The notes beneath the pieces are model-generated. The model worked only from the letters and a program-made list of their open reading frames with translations, was not told the DNA's origin and made no database searches. A DNA stretch of 6,239 nucleotides, taken from assembly GCA_035252015.1 (NCBI GenBank), contig DATFDP010000042.1, positions 1-6,239 of the forward strand. The letters are read 5' to 3'. Positions 1 through 6,015 of this stretch are shown here, piece by piece; position 1 is the first letter of the stretch; each line of letters begins with the position of its first letter. Source of the stretch: JAICWP01 sp035252015. GTDB taxonomy: Bacteria; Acidobacteriota; Terriglobia; Terriglobales; Acidobacteriaceae. The position numbers were made by a program, and so were the translations under genes.

Positions 1-1135
1 TCCCGAAGTTCACTGCGCCACGGCAGACTTCCTCCACGCTTTCGCCTCCAGAAATCGAGCCGGGTAGCAGCGTTTTCATGATCAGTCGCGCGAACCCAGC
101 GTTTCCGCCCGGAAACATCTGGTTCTCGCCATTATCTGGCAGAGGGTGCAGCATGTCCGGCGCATAGGCCGAGAACGCCGAAAGCGCATCCGGGCCCAGC
201 CCGAACCCGCTGCCCTCATCGGTCAAAAAAGTGCGCACCGCCTCCCGGCTCACGCCGTAGCGGTCCATCAGGTGATCTTCGAGGCTGATGGTGTCCAACT
301 GGCGCGAAACCGGGTCGCCGTCGTACTGCGGCCGCGGCTCCTGCCACCCCGGCCGCGCGGTGCCCGTCAGCATCTTCATCCACTCCGCCCGCGTTGCCTT
401 CGGAATCGGCGCACCCGTCAGCTTCTTGCCCAGCGGGTCAACCACCCACATTCCCGGCTTCTGCCCGAACTTGGCGCCGAAAAAAATCCCGTACTGGCCG
501 CGGTCCAGGCCTGGCGCGCCGTAGGGCGTGGTGCTCACCACCATTTCCGGGCCCGGCCCGCCCCACTTCTGATAGTCCAGCCGTGGCTGCTTCAGGCCCA
601 CCGACTCGTAGAACCGCCCGATGAAACTGTAGGGATAGGGAACGAAATAAAACGCCGAGCCCTGGTGCGCGATCAGCCGGTGACCGTCTACCAGAAACTC
701 ATTGCGCTTGGCCTCGCCCCCAAAAATGGGATGGTCATCCAGCACCAGGCACTTCATGCCCTCGCCGGCCCGCTGCTTAAAGAGAAGCGCAGCCGCCAAC
801 CCGCTGATTCCCCCGCCCACCACCACGCAGTCGTATGTCTCATGCGTTTCCACCACCTCCGCCGGCAACGTGTCGTAGGCGTGATCGCGGATCTTGTGCC
901 CTGCCGTGAGCACCCCCAGCGTGTTGCCGTTGGAGTCGGCGTAGTCGCCCACACCCCCCGGCCCACTCCAGTCTTCTCCCTGCGCCGCCGCCTTTGCCAG
1001 CAGCTCCGCCGGAGTCAGCGGCGCCAGTAGCATGGCGCCCGAGGCCAACAGCGTGGAGTTCAGAAAGTCCCGCCGCGTGATGCCCTGCTCCATCCCCAGC
1101 GCCTTATCCCCGAATTCGTCTTTGCGTCGTGTCAT
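1..1135 (-). CDS. Tat-exported FAD-dependent oxidoreductase, spermidine dehydrogenase-like (3' end outside window)
   Basis: The frame is open from the ATG at 1135-1133 to the window edge, giving 378 codons with the C-terminus missing. A twin-arginine signal, ITRRDFLN, sits at residues 19-26, followed by a hydrophobic stretch (about 28-42), so export to the periplasm is expected. The mature part has a dinucleotide-binding fold: VVVGGGISGL at 104-113, then VLDDHPIFGGEAKRNEF (131-147), the usual FAD-binding layout. FPGGNAGFARL at 341-351, followed by LLPGSISG, resembles the PGGN..RL..LIPG segment I recall from SpdH-type proteins. Known family members oxidise polyamines such as spermidine; the substrate here is not readable from sequence. 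An in-frame stop (1156-1154) closes the frame upstream. A second ATG at codon 15 (1093-1091, MEQGITRRDF) is a possible start that keeps the whole Tat signal. I prefer the longer form because the DKALGM lead-in resembles relatives as I remember them. The gene diverges from the aldo/keto reductase; no functional link to the sugar genes is evident. Confidence 0.75.
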   Translation of the reverse strand, partial: MTRRKDEFGDKALGMEQGITRRDFLNSTLLASGAMLLAPLTPAELLAKAAAQGEDWSGPGGVGDYADSNGNTLGVLTAGHKIRDHAYDTLPAEVVETHETYDCVVVGGGISGLAAALLFKQRAGEGMKCLVLDDHPIFGGEAKRNEFLVDGHRLIAHQGSAFYFVPYPYSFIGRFYESVGLKQPRLDYQKWGGPGPEMVVSTTPYGAPGLDRGQYGIFFGAKFGQKPGMWVVDPLGKKLTGAPIPKATRAEWMKMLTGTARPGWQEPRPQYDGDPVSRQLDTISLEDHLMDRYGVSREAVRTFLTDEGSGFGLGPDALSAFSAYAPDMLHPLPDNGENQMFPGGNAGFARLIMKTLLPGSISGGESVEEVCRGAVNFG

Positions 1136-1186
1136 GTATGAAATGAGAAACTCTCAAACCGCAACGCTGGCGTCTCGCCGGCTGTC

Positions 1187-1207
1187 GCGAGGGCGTCCCG
1201 CCCTCGC
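1187..1207. repeat. Perfect 9-bp inverted repeat in the divergent gap
   Basis: GCGAGGGCG (1187-1195) pairs exactly with CGCCCTCGC (1199-1207) across the 3-base loop TCC. It lies in the 134-bp gap between two divergently transcribed genes (1136-1269), so it is not positioned as a terminator for either. The central GGGCGTCCC recurs at 5979-5987, just after the short-chain dehydrogenase, which suggests a dispersed REP-like palindrome rather than a gene-specific operator. The rest of the gap shows no convincing -35/-10 pair; an A-rich stretch near 1241-1247 is the only AT-rich candidate. Confidence 0.6.
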
Positions 1208-1269
1208 CTTGGTGCCGCGACGGCGGCACTCCTTCCATGTAAAAATACCCTGTCGCGAGGAAATGCGGA

Positions 1270-2235
1270 ATGAAATATCGCCAGCTGGGCAAAACTGGAC
1301 TCGAAGTCAGCGAAATCGGCTATGGCGCCTGGGGCATCGGCCAGAGCGAATGGGTCGGCGCCGAAGATGAAGTTTCCCTCCAGGCCCTGAAGGCGGCACG
1401 TGATGCCGGCGTCAACTTTTTCGACACCGCTCTCGCCTACGGCATGGGCCACAGTGAGCAGCTTATTGCCCGCGCCTTTGGCAAATCAGCCGACGTAATC
1501 ATCGCCTCCAAGGTCCCGCCCAAGAACTTCATCTGGCCCGCCCAGCCCGGCATTCCCCTGCCCGACGTCTTCCCCAAAAAATACGTGCTTACCTCTCTCG
1601 ATCAAACCCTCAAAAACCTGCGCCGCGAGACCGTGGACCTCTATCAGTTTCATGTGTGGAACGACGACTGGGCGAACAACGAAGAATGGCTCGCCACTGT
1701 GCGCGAGATCCGCGCCTCCGGCAAGGCCCGCTTCCTCGGCATCTCCATCAATGACCACCAGCCCGCCAACTCGCTTAAGGCCCTGGCCACCGGACTCATT
1801 GACGCCGTGCAGGTCATCTACAACATCTTTGACCAGTCTCCGGATGACAAACTCCTTCCCTACTGCCAGAAGCACCACATCGGCGTTCTCGCCCGCGTGC
1901 CCTTCGATGAAGGCAGCCTCACCGGCAAAATCCGTCCTGACACGAACTTTCCCAAGGGCGACTTCCGCCATCAGTATTTCGGCGGCGACCGCAAGCAGCA
2001 GGTTTGGGATCGTCTGCAGCGCCTGACCAAAGATGCCGCTATTCCCCTCGACCAGTTGCCGCAGTTGGCCCTGCGCTTCTGCCTGAGCCATCCAGCGGTC
2101 TCCACCGTCATTCCCGGCATGCGCAGCCCCGCCCACGTCGCCTCCAATGCCGCCGCCTCCGATGCCGGCCCCCTCTCTCCTGCTCTGCTGGCCAAAATCC
2201 ACCCTCATCGCTGGGTCCGCAACTTCTACGATTAG
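1270..2235 (+). CDS. Aldo/keto reductase
   Basis: This 321-aa cytoplasmic NADPH-type oxidoreductase has the usual length for a single-domain TIM-barrel aldo/keto reductase. The N-terminus (MKYRQLGKTGLEVSEIGYGAW) is the family hallmark. The catalytic tetrad is readable: D52 (FFDTALAY), Y57, K81 (ASK) and H128 (YQFHVW). The C-terminal cofactor segment is also present (SHPAVSTVIPGMRSPAHVASN, about residues 275-295). An AGG-type ribosome-binding site (GCGAGGAA, from 1255) lies about 8-9 bases before the ATG, supporting this start. Substrate is unknown: members of this clade reduce sugar aldehydes, methylglyoxal and similar carbonyls or oxidise aldoses. It is co-directional with iolB but separated by 201 bp of hairpin and repeat sequence, so the two are probably not one tight operon. 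A role in reducing a uronate-derived keto or aldehyde sugar would fit the neighbourhood, but that is inference. Confidence 0.92.
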   Translation: MKYRQLGKTGLEVSEIGYGAWGIGQSEWVGAEDEVSLQALKAARDAGVNFFDTALAYGMGHSEQLIARAFGKSADVIIASKVPPKNFIWPAQPGIPLPDVFPKKYVLTSLDQTLKNLRRETVDLYQFHVWNDDWANNEEWLATVREIRASGKARFLGISINDHQPANSLKALATGLIDAVQVIYNIFDQSPDDKLLPYCQKHHIGVLARVPFDEGSLTGKIRPDTNFPKGDFRHQYFGGDRKQQVWDRLQRLTKDAAIPLDQLPQLALRFCLSHPAVSTVIPGMRSPAHVASNAAASDAGPLSPALLAKIHPHRWVRNFYD

Positions 2236-2254
2236 GACCTTGCGCTTGTGTGGC

Positions 2255-2270
2255 CGGGCGCCCTCGCCCG
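2255..2270. repeat. GC-rich hairpin 20 bp after the aldo/keto reductase stop
   Basis: CGGGCG (2255-2260) pairs with CGCCCG (2265-2270) around the loop CCCT. The position suits a 3'-end structure for the aldo/keto reductase transcript, but no T-tract follows, so a classical intrinsic terminator is not supported. It may instead be a degenerate member of the same palindrome family as 1187-1207. Just 5' of it, GGACCTTGCG at 2235-2244 (starting on the last base of the stop codon) exactly matches 2373-2382. Confidence 0.45.
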
Positions 2271-2320
2271 CGACAACGGCCTGCACTGGCTCGGGCGTCA
2301 ATCAAGGCAAATCCCCCTTT

Positions 2321-2393
2321 CTGTCATCCCGAACGAGCGCGAGCCGAGCTTGCGAGGTGAGCGCGAGTCGAGGGACCTTGCGTTTTACCGCTT
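2321..2393. repeat. Dispersed intergenic repeat, copy A
   Basis: The block begins CTGTCATCCCGAACGAGCG and contains two near-identical 14-mers, GAGCGCGAGCCGAG (2335-2348) and GAGCGCGAGTCGAG (2359-2372), spaced 24 bp apart. It ends with GACCTTGCGTTTTACCGCTT (2374-2393). The same pieces reappear in the same order at 6016-6101: GAGCGCGAGTTGAG, then a 20-mer differing from 2374-2393 at one base. No reading frame of gene character fills the gap, so this is non-coding repeat sequence rather than a small gene. I associate text of this kind with acidobacterial intergenic regions; mobility or function is unknown. Confidence 0.6.
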
Positions 2394-2422
2394 CCGCACC
2401 TAGGCTTCCACCCCGAGGATGC

Positions 2423-2428
2423 TAAAGT
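2423..2428 (+). promoter_or_regulatory. Possible -10 element, short-leader or leaderless iolB start
   Basis: TAAAGT (form TAnnnT) ends 8 bases before the iolB ATG. No Shine-Dalgarno sequence lies at normal distance; the only GAGGA (2415-2419) is 17 bases from the start codon. The spacing is what a leaderless or near-leaderless transcript would need. No clear -35 element is visible upstream, which keeps this tentative. Confidence 0.3.
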
Positions 2429-2436
2429 AATTCCCC

Positions 2437-3246
2437 ATGCAGCGCCTCATCAAAGCCGAGCCTGACGCCACTCACCGCGAGGTGGTCCCGCCCGGCGTCC
2501 TGCGCTTCTTGCAGTTCTCGCTTTTGGCGGGCACTACCGAACACCATGGTTCCACTGCGGACCGCGAATCCATCCTCGACGTTTTCTCCGGCGCTGTCAC
2601 GGTTACGCTCGAGGGCCGCAACGTTCACAAAACTTTTTCCAAGGTCGGCGGCAGGAAAGATGTCTTTTCCGGCCCGCCCTGCGTCCTCTACCTTCCCCCG
2701 CAATGCTCCTATACCATCCAGCCCGCATCGGATGATTTTCACGCCGGCATCTTCTCCGCTCCTGCCGCTCAGCCGCACGCGCCTGCACTGGTCGAACCCG
2801 GCGCGGTGCAAGCCAAACAAGTCGGTCACGGCAGCTTCCAGCGCACCGTCTATACCGCTCTGGGCGACAACTTCGCCGCCGAGCGCCTGCTGGCCGGCGA
2901 AACTCTGAATGCTCCCGGAGGCTGGTCCAGCTTCCCTCCCCACAAGCACGACCGCTCCAACCCGCCCCACGAAACCTGCTTGGAGGAGATTTATTATTTT
3001 CAAATTCAACCGGCCGGCGGCTTCGGCTTTATCTGGACTTACACTGCGTCCGACGACCCTGATAGCTTCAACAATGTGTTTGTGGTGGAGAACGGTGATA
3101 CGGTGCTGCTGCCGAAGGGCTACCACCCGGTTGTCGCTGCGCCCGGATGCCGCCTGCACTACACCTGGGTTCTTGCCGGCGAACAGCGGCAATACGGCGC
3201 CTGGGCTGAGGATCCCAGGTACTCCGCCTTAAAACACTCCACTTGA
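2437..3246 (+). CDS. iolB: 5-deoxy-glucuronate isomerase family protein (IolB)
   Basis: The 269-aa product matches IolB in length and in its signature block. NAPGGWSSFPPHKHD (158-172) carries metal-binding H169 and H171, LEEIYYFQI (182-190) carries E184, and LLPKGYHPVVAAPG (224-237) carries H230, the four-ligand set of the KduI/IolB bicupin family. GFGFIWTYT (195-203) and the YTWVLAGE near the C-terminus are also typical. In myo-inositol catabolism IolB converts 5-deoxy-D-glucuronate to 5-dehydro-2-deoxy-D-gluconate in the cytoplasm. Here no other inositol gene is visible; the neighbours are a KDG-type kinase, KDPG aldolase and a KduD-like dehydrogenase. Those fit 4-deoxy-uronate breakdown, where the paralogous KduI would be expected. 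Family membership is secure, but the physiological substrate is uncertain. The ATG at 2437 has no good ribosome-binding site, yet the conserved N-terminus begins directly after it, so the start is probably right. It ends 15 bp from the converging eda gene. Confidence 0.9.
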   Translation: MQRLIKAEPDATHREVVPPGVLRFLQFSLLAGTTEHHGSTADRESILDVFSGAVTVTLEGRNVHKTFSKVGGRKDVFSGPPCVLYLPPQCSYTIQPASDDFHAGIFSAPAAQPHAPALVEPGAVQAKQVGHGSFQRTVYTALGDNFAAERLLAGETLNAPGGWSSFPPHKHDRSNPPHETCLEEIYYFQIQPAGGFGFIWTYTASDDPDSFNNVFVVENGDTVLLPKGYHPVVAAPGCRLHYTWVLAGEQRQYGAWAEDPRYSALKHST

Positions 3247-3261
3247 TGAGAGATTGGCACC

Positions 3262-3915
3262 TCACGCCGCTTTACGCGCGCCTTGCACCGCCGCTACCAG
3301 CTCCTTCGCTGCGGCGACAATCTTTTCAGGCTTCCCCTGACGCAAGGCCGCCGTATCCACCAGGTCAGACCCTACCCCGATCGCGAAGGCTCCCGCCGCG
3401 ATGTACTCTGCGGCATTGCCGGCATTAACCCCGCCCGTCGGAATCACTTTCACATTCGGAAATGGCCCTCTGAGCGCCTTCAAGTACTTCGGCCCGCCTA
3501 CGTTCCCGCAGGGAAAAATCTTGACCACCTCAACGCCTTCCGCGCCGGCAGCCATCAGTTCTGTTGGTGTCAGAGCACCCGGTATAGCCAGCGTGTTGCG
3601 CTCCCGAGCCGCTCTTACCATTGGAATGGATAAGCCTGGACTCACCAGAAACTGGGCTCCCGCATCCAGGCAGGCCAAAGCCTCCTCCCGCGTCACTACA
3701 GTCCCGGCGCCCACCAGCACTTTGCCGGCGAACTGTCGAGCCACGCTGCGGATCACTTCCACCGCGCCCGGTACTGTCATTGTGATTTCCACCACCGGAA
3801 TTCCGCCTGCCAGAATGGCATCCGCCGCCTGCCGCGCTTCTTCCACTCCCGCCGCCCGCACTACCGGCACGATGCCGATCTCGCCGATCCTGTGCGTCAC
3901 ATCCTCTATCTTCAT
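3262..3915 (-). CDS. eda: KDPG / 4-hydroxy-2-oxoglutarate aldolase (Eda)
   Basis: This 217-aa class I aldolase cleaves 2-keto-3-deoxy-6-phosphogluconate to pyruvate and glyceraldehyde-3-phosphate, the last step of the Entner-Doudoroff and uronate routes. The family usually runs about 205-220 aa. Visible sites are E43 in VVEITMTVP (general acid/base), GAGT 69-72, SPGL 92-95, GALTPTE 113-119, the Schiff-base K132 in VEVVKIFPC, PTGGVN 159-164 and the phosphate-binding GVGSDLV 180-186. The EITxTVP form is the Thermotoga-like variant rather than the E. coli LRTE form. The chosen start (3915) has GAGGGG 4 bases upstream and gives the normal family N-terminus (MKIEDVTHRIGEIGIVPVVRA). An in-frame ATG at 3927 would add four residues and overlap the kinase stop as ATGA; it lacks a ribosome-binding site. 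It is second in an operon with the kinase, 8 bp downstream, so it is probably translationally coupled. Confidence 0.92.
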   Translation of the reverse strand: MKIEDVTHRIGEIGIVPVVRAAGVEEARQAADAILAGGIPVVEITMTVPGAVEVIRSVARQFAGKVLVGAGTVVTREEALACLDAGAQFLVSPGLSIPMVRAARERNTLAIPGALTPTELMAAGAEGVEVVKIFPCGNVGGPKYLKALRGPFPNVKVIPTGGVNAGNAAEYIAAGAFAIGVGSDLVDTAALRQGKPEKIVAAAKELVAAVQGARKAA

Positions 3916-3925
3916 CCCGCCCCTC
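3916..3925 (-). promoter_or_regulatory. Strong ribosome-binding site for eda overlapping the kinase stop codon
   Basis: Read on the minus strand this is GAGGGGCGGG. The GAGGGG core lies 4 bases before the ATG at 3915 and shares its first two bases with the kinase TGA (3926-3924). It decides the eda start in favour of 3915 over the in-frame ATG at 3927, and it implies that kinase and aldolase are made from one transcript. Confidence 0.6.
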
Positions 3926-5024
3926 ATCGCGCCATTCGCGCTGTTGCGCCTTTCATCACTTGCAGCACCTCGTCCAGCGTTGCCATGCTGGTATCGCCCG
4001 GCGTCGTCATGGCCAGCGCGCCGTGTGCGGCCCCGCATTCCACAGCCCACTGCGGTTCCTTCCCCGAAAGCAACCCGTAGATCAGGCCGGAAGCAAACGA
4101 ATCTCCCCCGCCCACCCGGTCATAAATTTCCACACTCTGCCGCACCGAGGCCTGGTAGAAGCGGCCATCGCACCACGCCACTGCCCCCCAGTCGTTCAGC
4201 GTTGCTGTGCGGGCGTTCCGCAGCGTGGTGGCCACCACTTTCAGATTGGGATACTCCGCCACTACCTTTTCAATCATGGCCATGAAATTTGCCGGATCAA
4301 GCTGCGAGTGTCCTTCGTCCAGTCCGGCCACGGAAAATCCCAGCGCCGCGGTAAAATCCTCCTCGTTGCCCAGCATCACGTCCACCAGCGGCGCCAGTGT
4401 GCGGTTCACTTGCTGCGCTTTCTGCTTGCCGCCAATCGCCTTCCACAGCGATGCCCGGTAGTTCAGATCGTACGACACCACTGTTCCGGCACGTCTAGCC
4501 GCCTGCATCGCTTCCTGCGCCACCATCGGCGTGCTCTCGGAAAGCGCACAGAAAATGCCCCCGGTGTGGAACCACCTCGTGCCCTCTTTGCCGAAGATTT
4601 GGTGCCAGTTGATCTCACCTGGCTTGAGCTCCGAAATCGCGGTGTGTCCACGGTCGGAGCACCCTACTCCCGCCCTCAGCCCGAAACCGCGTTCCGTGAA
4701 GTTCAGCCCGTTGCGCGCCCCGCGCCCGACGCCGTCATACGGCACCCAGCGCACGTGCTTCAGGCTGACCCCGCCCTGCAGCATCAGGTCTTCCACCAGC
4801 CGCCCCACGGGATTGTCCGCCAGCGCGGTCACAATCGCCGTTTCCATTCCAAAACAGCGCCGCAGTCCGCGCGCCACGTTGTACTCGCCCCCGCCCTCCC
4901 ACACATGGAATTGCCGTGTGGTCGCGATCCTCCGGTCCCCCGGGTCCAGCCGCAGCATCACCTCGCCCAGGCTCACCAGGTCCCACTGGCAACTTGCCTT
5001 GTCTTTAATTTTCGTTGCCGCCAT
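3924..5024 (-). CDS. kdgK: PfkB-family sugar kinase, probable 2-keto-3-deoxygluconate kinase
   Basis: The 366-aa cytoplasmic ribokinase-type enzyme probably phosphorylates 2-keto-3-deoxygluconate to KDPG using ATP. The domain order is canonical: WDLVSLGEVMLRLDP (14-28), the substrate-lid region with EGGGEYNVARGL (43-54), ARNGLNFTERGFG (103-115), DLNYR (186-190), GNEEDF (219-224), and the C-terminal PfkB signature DRVGGGDSF (302-310) with catalytic base D308. The anion-hole segment reads GGGD where the broad family more often has GAGD. The RNGLNFTERGFG segment resembles what I recall of enzymes annotated as KDG kinases, but it does not exclude 5-dehydro-2-deoxygluconokinase (IolC) or another keto-acid kinase. 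The adjacent downstream eda makes KdgK the best reading. AGAGGA lies 10-11 bases before the ATG, a slightly long spacing. At 366 aa it is somewhat longer than typical KdgK (about 310-340), partly through an N-terminal leader (residues 1-13). Confidence 0.82.
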   Translation of the reverse strand: MAATKIKDKASCQWDLVSLGEVMLRLDPGDRRIATTRQFHVWEGGGEYNVARGLRRCFGMETAIVTALADNPVGRLVEDLMLQGGVSLKHVRWVPYDGVGRGARNGLNFTERGFGLRAGVGCSDRGHTAISELKPGEINWHQIFGKEGTRWFHTGGIFCALSESTPMVAQEAMQAARRAGTVVSYDLNYRASLWKAIGGKQKAQQVNRTLAPLVDVMLGNEEDFTAALGFSVAGLDEGHSQLDPANFMAMIEKVVAEYPNLKVVATTLRNARTATLNDWGAVAWCDGRFYQASVRQSVEIYDRVGGGDSFASGLIYGLLSGKEPQWAVECGAAHGALAMTTPGDTSMATLDEVLQVMKGATARMAR

Positions 5025-5185
5025 CTGGTCGCGATCCTCTGCCTACCCGGCCTCCGCCTCACCCACGGGCGGGTGTTGCCGAGTAATCATATATGAAGCC
5101 GTTCGGGCGGTCGCAACGGTTCCCTTCCCCGCCCTGTTCCCTGTATTGTTAGGGATTCGCAAACCGCCTCAATTGGTGACCACGC
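5025..5185. promoter_or_regulatory. Divergent regulatory gap between kinase-aldolase operon and SDR
   Basis: This 161-bp gap must hold the promoters of both directions. It is the most AT-rich non-coding stretch nearby. It contains a 10-bp perfect palindrome, TCATATATGA (5087-5096), inside which TATGAT on the minus strand (5091-5086) is a 5-of-6 match to a -10 box facing the kinase. TTGCGA (5116-5111, minus) lies upstream of it with a long 19-bp spacer. Facing the SDR, TATTGT (5144-5149) is a weak -10 candidate. CCGTT (5099-5103) and AACGG (5115-5119) form an inverted repeat with an 11-base gap, a size compatible with a dimeric regulator site. CACCC (5060-5064) and GGGTG (5071-5075) form a second small inverted repeat. 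None of these is proven; together they make this the likely control point. Confidence 0.4.
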
Positions 5186-5962
5186 ATGAGCTACCCTGGC
5201 CTCGACTTGACTGGAAAAACGGCAGTCGTAATTGGCGGCAGCTCCGGAATCGGGCGCGCCCTCGCCCTCGGCCTGGCGCAAGCCGGCGCCGACGTCATTC
5301 CCAGTGCGCGCCGCGCCCCTGAGGTCGCCTCTGCGGCGTCAGAAATCGAGCGCCTCGGCCGCCGCTCACTCACCGCCACTTGCGACGTCACCTCCGAGCC
5401 TTCCCTGCAACTGCTGCTTCAACAGGCGCTCAGAGCTTTCGGCAAGATAGATATTCTGGTCAACTCCGCCGGCATCTCCAAGCGCTCCCCCACTCTCGAC
5501 CTCAGCGAGCAGGACTGGGACGCCATCCTCGACATCAATCTCAAAGGCACGCTCCACGCCTGCAGAATTTTCGGCCGCCACATGCTCGAGCGCCGCTACG
5601 GCCGCATCATCAATATTGCCTCGCTCTCTTCCTTCGTCGGCCTTTTTGAAGTTGCCGCCTATGCCGCCAGCAAGGGCGGCGTGCTCTCCTTGACCCGCTC
5701 TCTGGCGGTCGAGTGGGCGCCCCACGGCGTCTGCGTCAACGCCATTATGCCCGGCGTCTTCCGCACCGCTCTCAATCAAAAACTTCTGGATGGCACGCCC
5801 CGCGGCCAGGAATTTCTTCTGCGCACTCCCATGAAGCGCTTTGGCCTGCTGGAAGAACTGGTGGGCGCCGCCATCTTTCTCGCTTCCGATTCCGCCGGCT
5901 TTGTCACCGGCGCCACCATCCCCGTGGACGGCGGCTTCCTCGCCAGCGGCGTCAACCAGTAG
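5186..5962 (+). CDS. Short-chain dehydrogenase, KduD / gluconate 5-dehydrogenase-like
   Basis: The 258-aa classical SDR is a cytoplasmic NAD(P)-dependent Rossmann oxidoreductase. The cofactor motif is GGSSGIG at 17-23, NSAG at 93-96 takes the place of the usual NNAG, and the catalytic set is N117 (DINLKG), S146 (NIASLSSFVG), Y159 and K163 (YAASK). The C-terminus closes with VTGATIPVDGGF (240-251). The blocks IDILVN, SEQDWD, GRIINIASLSSF and RTPMKRFG resemble KduD and gluconate 5-dehydrogenases. KduD reduces 2,5-diketo-3-deoxygluconate to KDG, the substrate of the divergently encoded kinase. The context supports that role, but SDR substrate specificity cannot be read reliably from sequence, so no symbol is given. 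GGTGA (5175-5179) is a modest ribosome-binding site 6 bases before the ATG. A candidate terminator follows the stop codon. Confidence 0.9.
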   Translation: MSYPGLDLTGKTAVVIGGSSGIGRALALGLAQAGADVIPSARRAPEVASAASEIERLGRRSLTATCDVTSEPSLQLLLQQALRAFGKIDILVNSAGISKRSPTLDLSEQDWDAILDINLKGTLHACRIFGRHMLERRYGRIINIASLSSFVGLFEVAAYAASKGGVLSLTRSLAVEWAPHGVCVNAIMPGVFRTALNQKLLDGTPRGQEFLLRTPMKRFGLLEELVGAAIFLASDSAGFVTGATIPVDGGFLASGVNQ

Positions 5963-5976
5963 CCCTTGATCGTAGC

Positions 5977-5996
5977 GCGGGCGTCCCCCGCCACTT
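5977..5996 (+). terminator. Possible terminator after the SDR
   Basis: GCGGG (5977-5981) pairs with CCCGC (5987-5991) around CGTCC, 14 bases past the stop codon. It is followed after CAC by only four T residues, so it is a weak rho-independent signal. The GGGCGTCCC inside is shared with the 1187-1207 palindrome, so it may be a repeat element that also serves as an end signal. Confidence 0.35.
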
Positions 5997-6015
5997 TTAC
6001 GCTGGCATATGGGGC

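Noticed and set aside
146..1030. Long plus-strand open frame antisense to the oxidoreductase
   Set aside because: Arg/His/Pro/Leu-rich composition without any motif; the minus strand carries a coherent Tat-signal FAD protein across the same bases. It is a GC-rich shadow frame.
1144..1156. Small inverted repeat GAGA-AAC-TCTC before the oxidoreductase start
   Set aside because: Only 4-5 bp of stem in a short AT-richer stretch; it could easily occur by chance.
1486..2301. Minus-strand frame antisense to the aldo/keto reductase, and a similar one at 2422-3192 over iolB
   Set aside because: Gly/Val/Ala/Glu/Asp-rich mirror of the sense codons with no family motif. The sense proteins have full catalytic sets.
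2236..2436. Possible small gene or CRISPR-like array in the aldo/keto reductase-iolB gap
   Set aside because: Repeats are short, imperfect, adjacent and not regularly spaced with unique spacers; no frame with a ribosome-binding site and protein-like composition is present.
3775..3790. Absence in Eda of the arginine found in the E. coli enzyme (LRTE motif)
   Set aside because: The EITxTVP form is a known natural variant, as in the Thermotoga KDPG aldolase as I recall it, and the Schiff-base lysine and glutamate are intact, so it is not a defect.
3916..4050. N-terminal extension of eda back to 4050
   Set aside because: The extra 45 residues are Arg/Gly-rich, overlap the kinase coding sequence and precede the normal family N-terminus. 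A strong ribosome-binding site marks 3915.
3401..4285. 294-codon plus-strand frame over eda and the kinase 3' end
   Set aside because: Low-complexity Ala/Pro/Arg/Ser composition crossing two real genes on the other strand; shadow frame.
3960..5096. 378-codon plus-strand frame over the kinase
   Set aside because: His/Arg/Pro-rich with no recognisable domain, and it lies fully antisense to a canonical PfkB protein.
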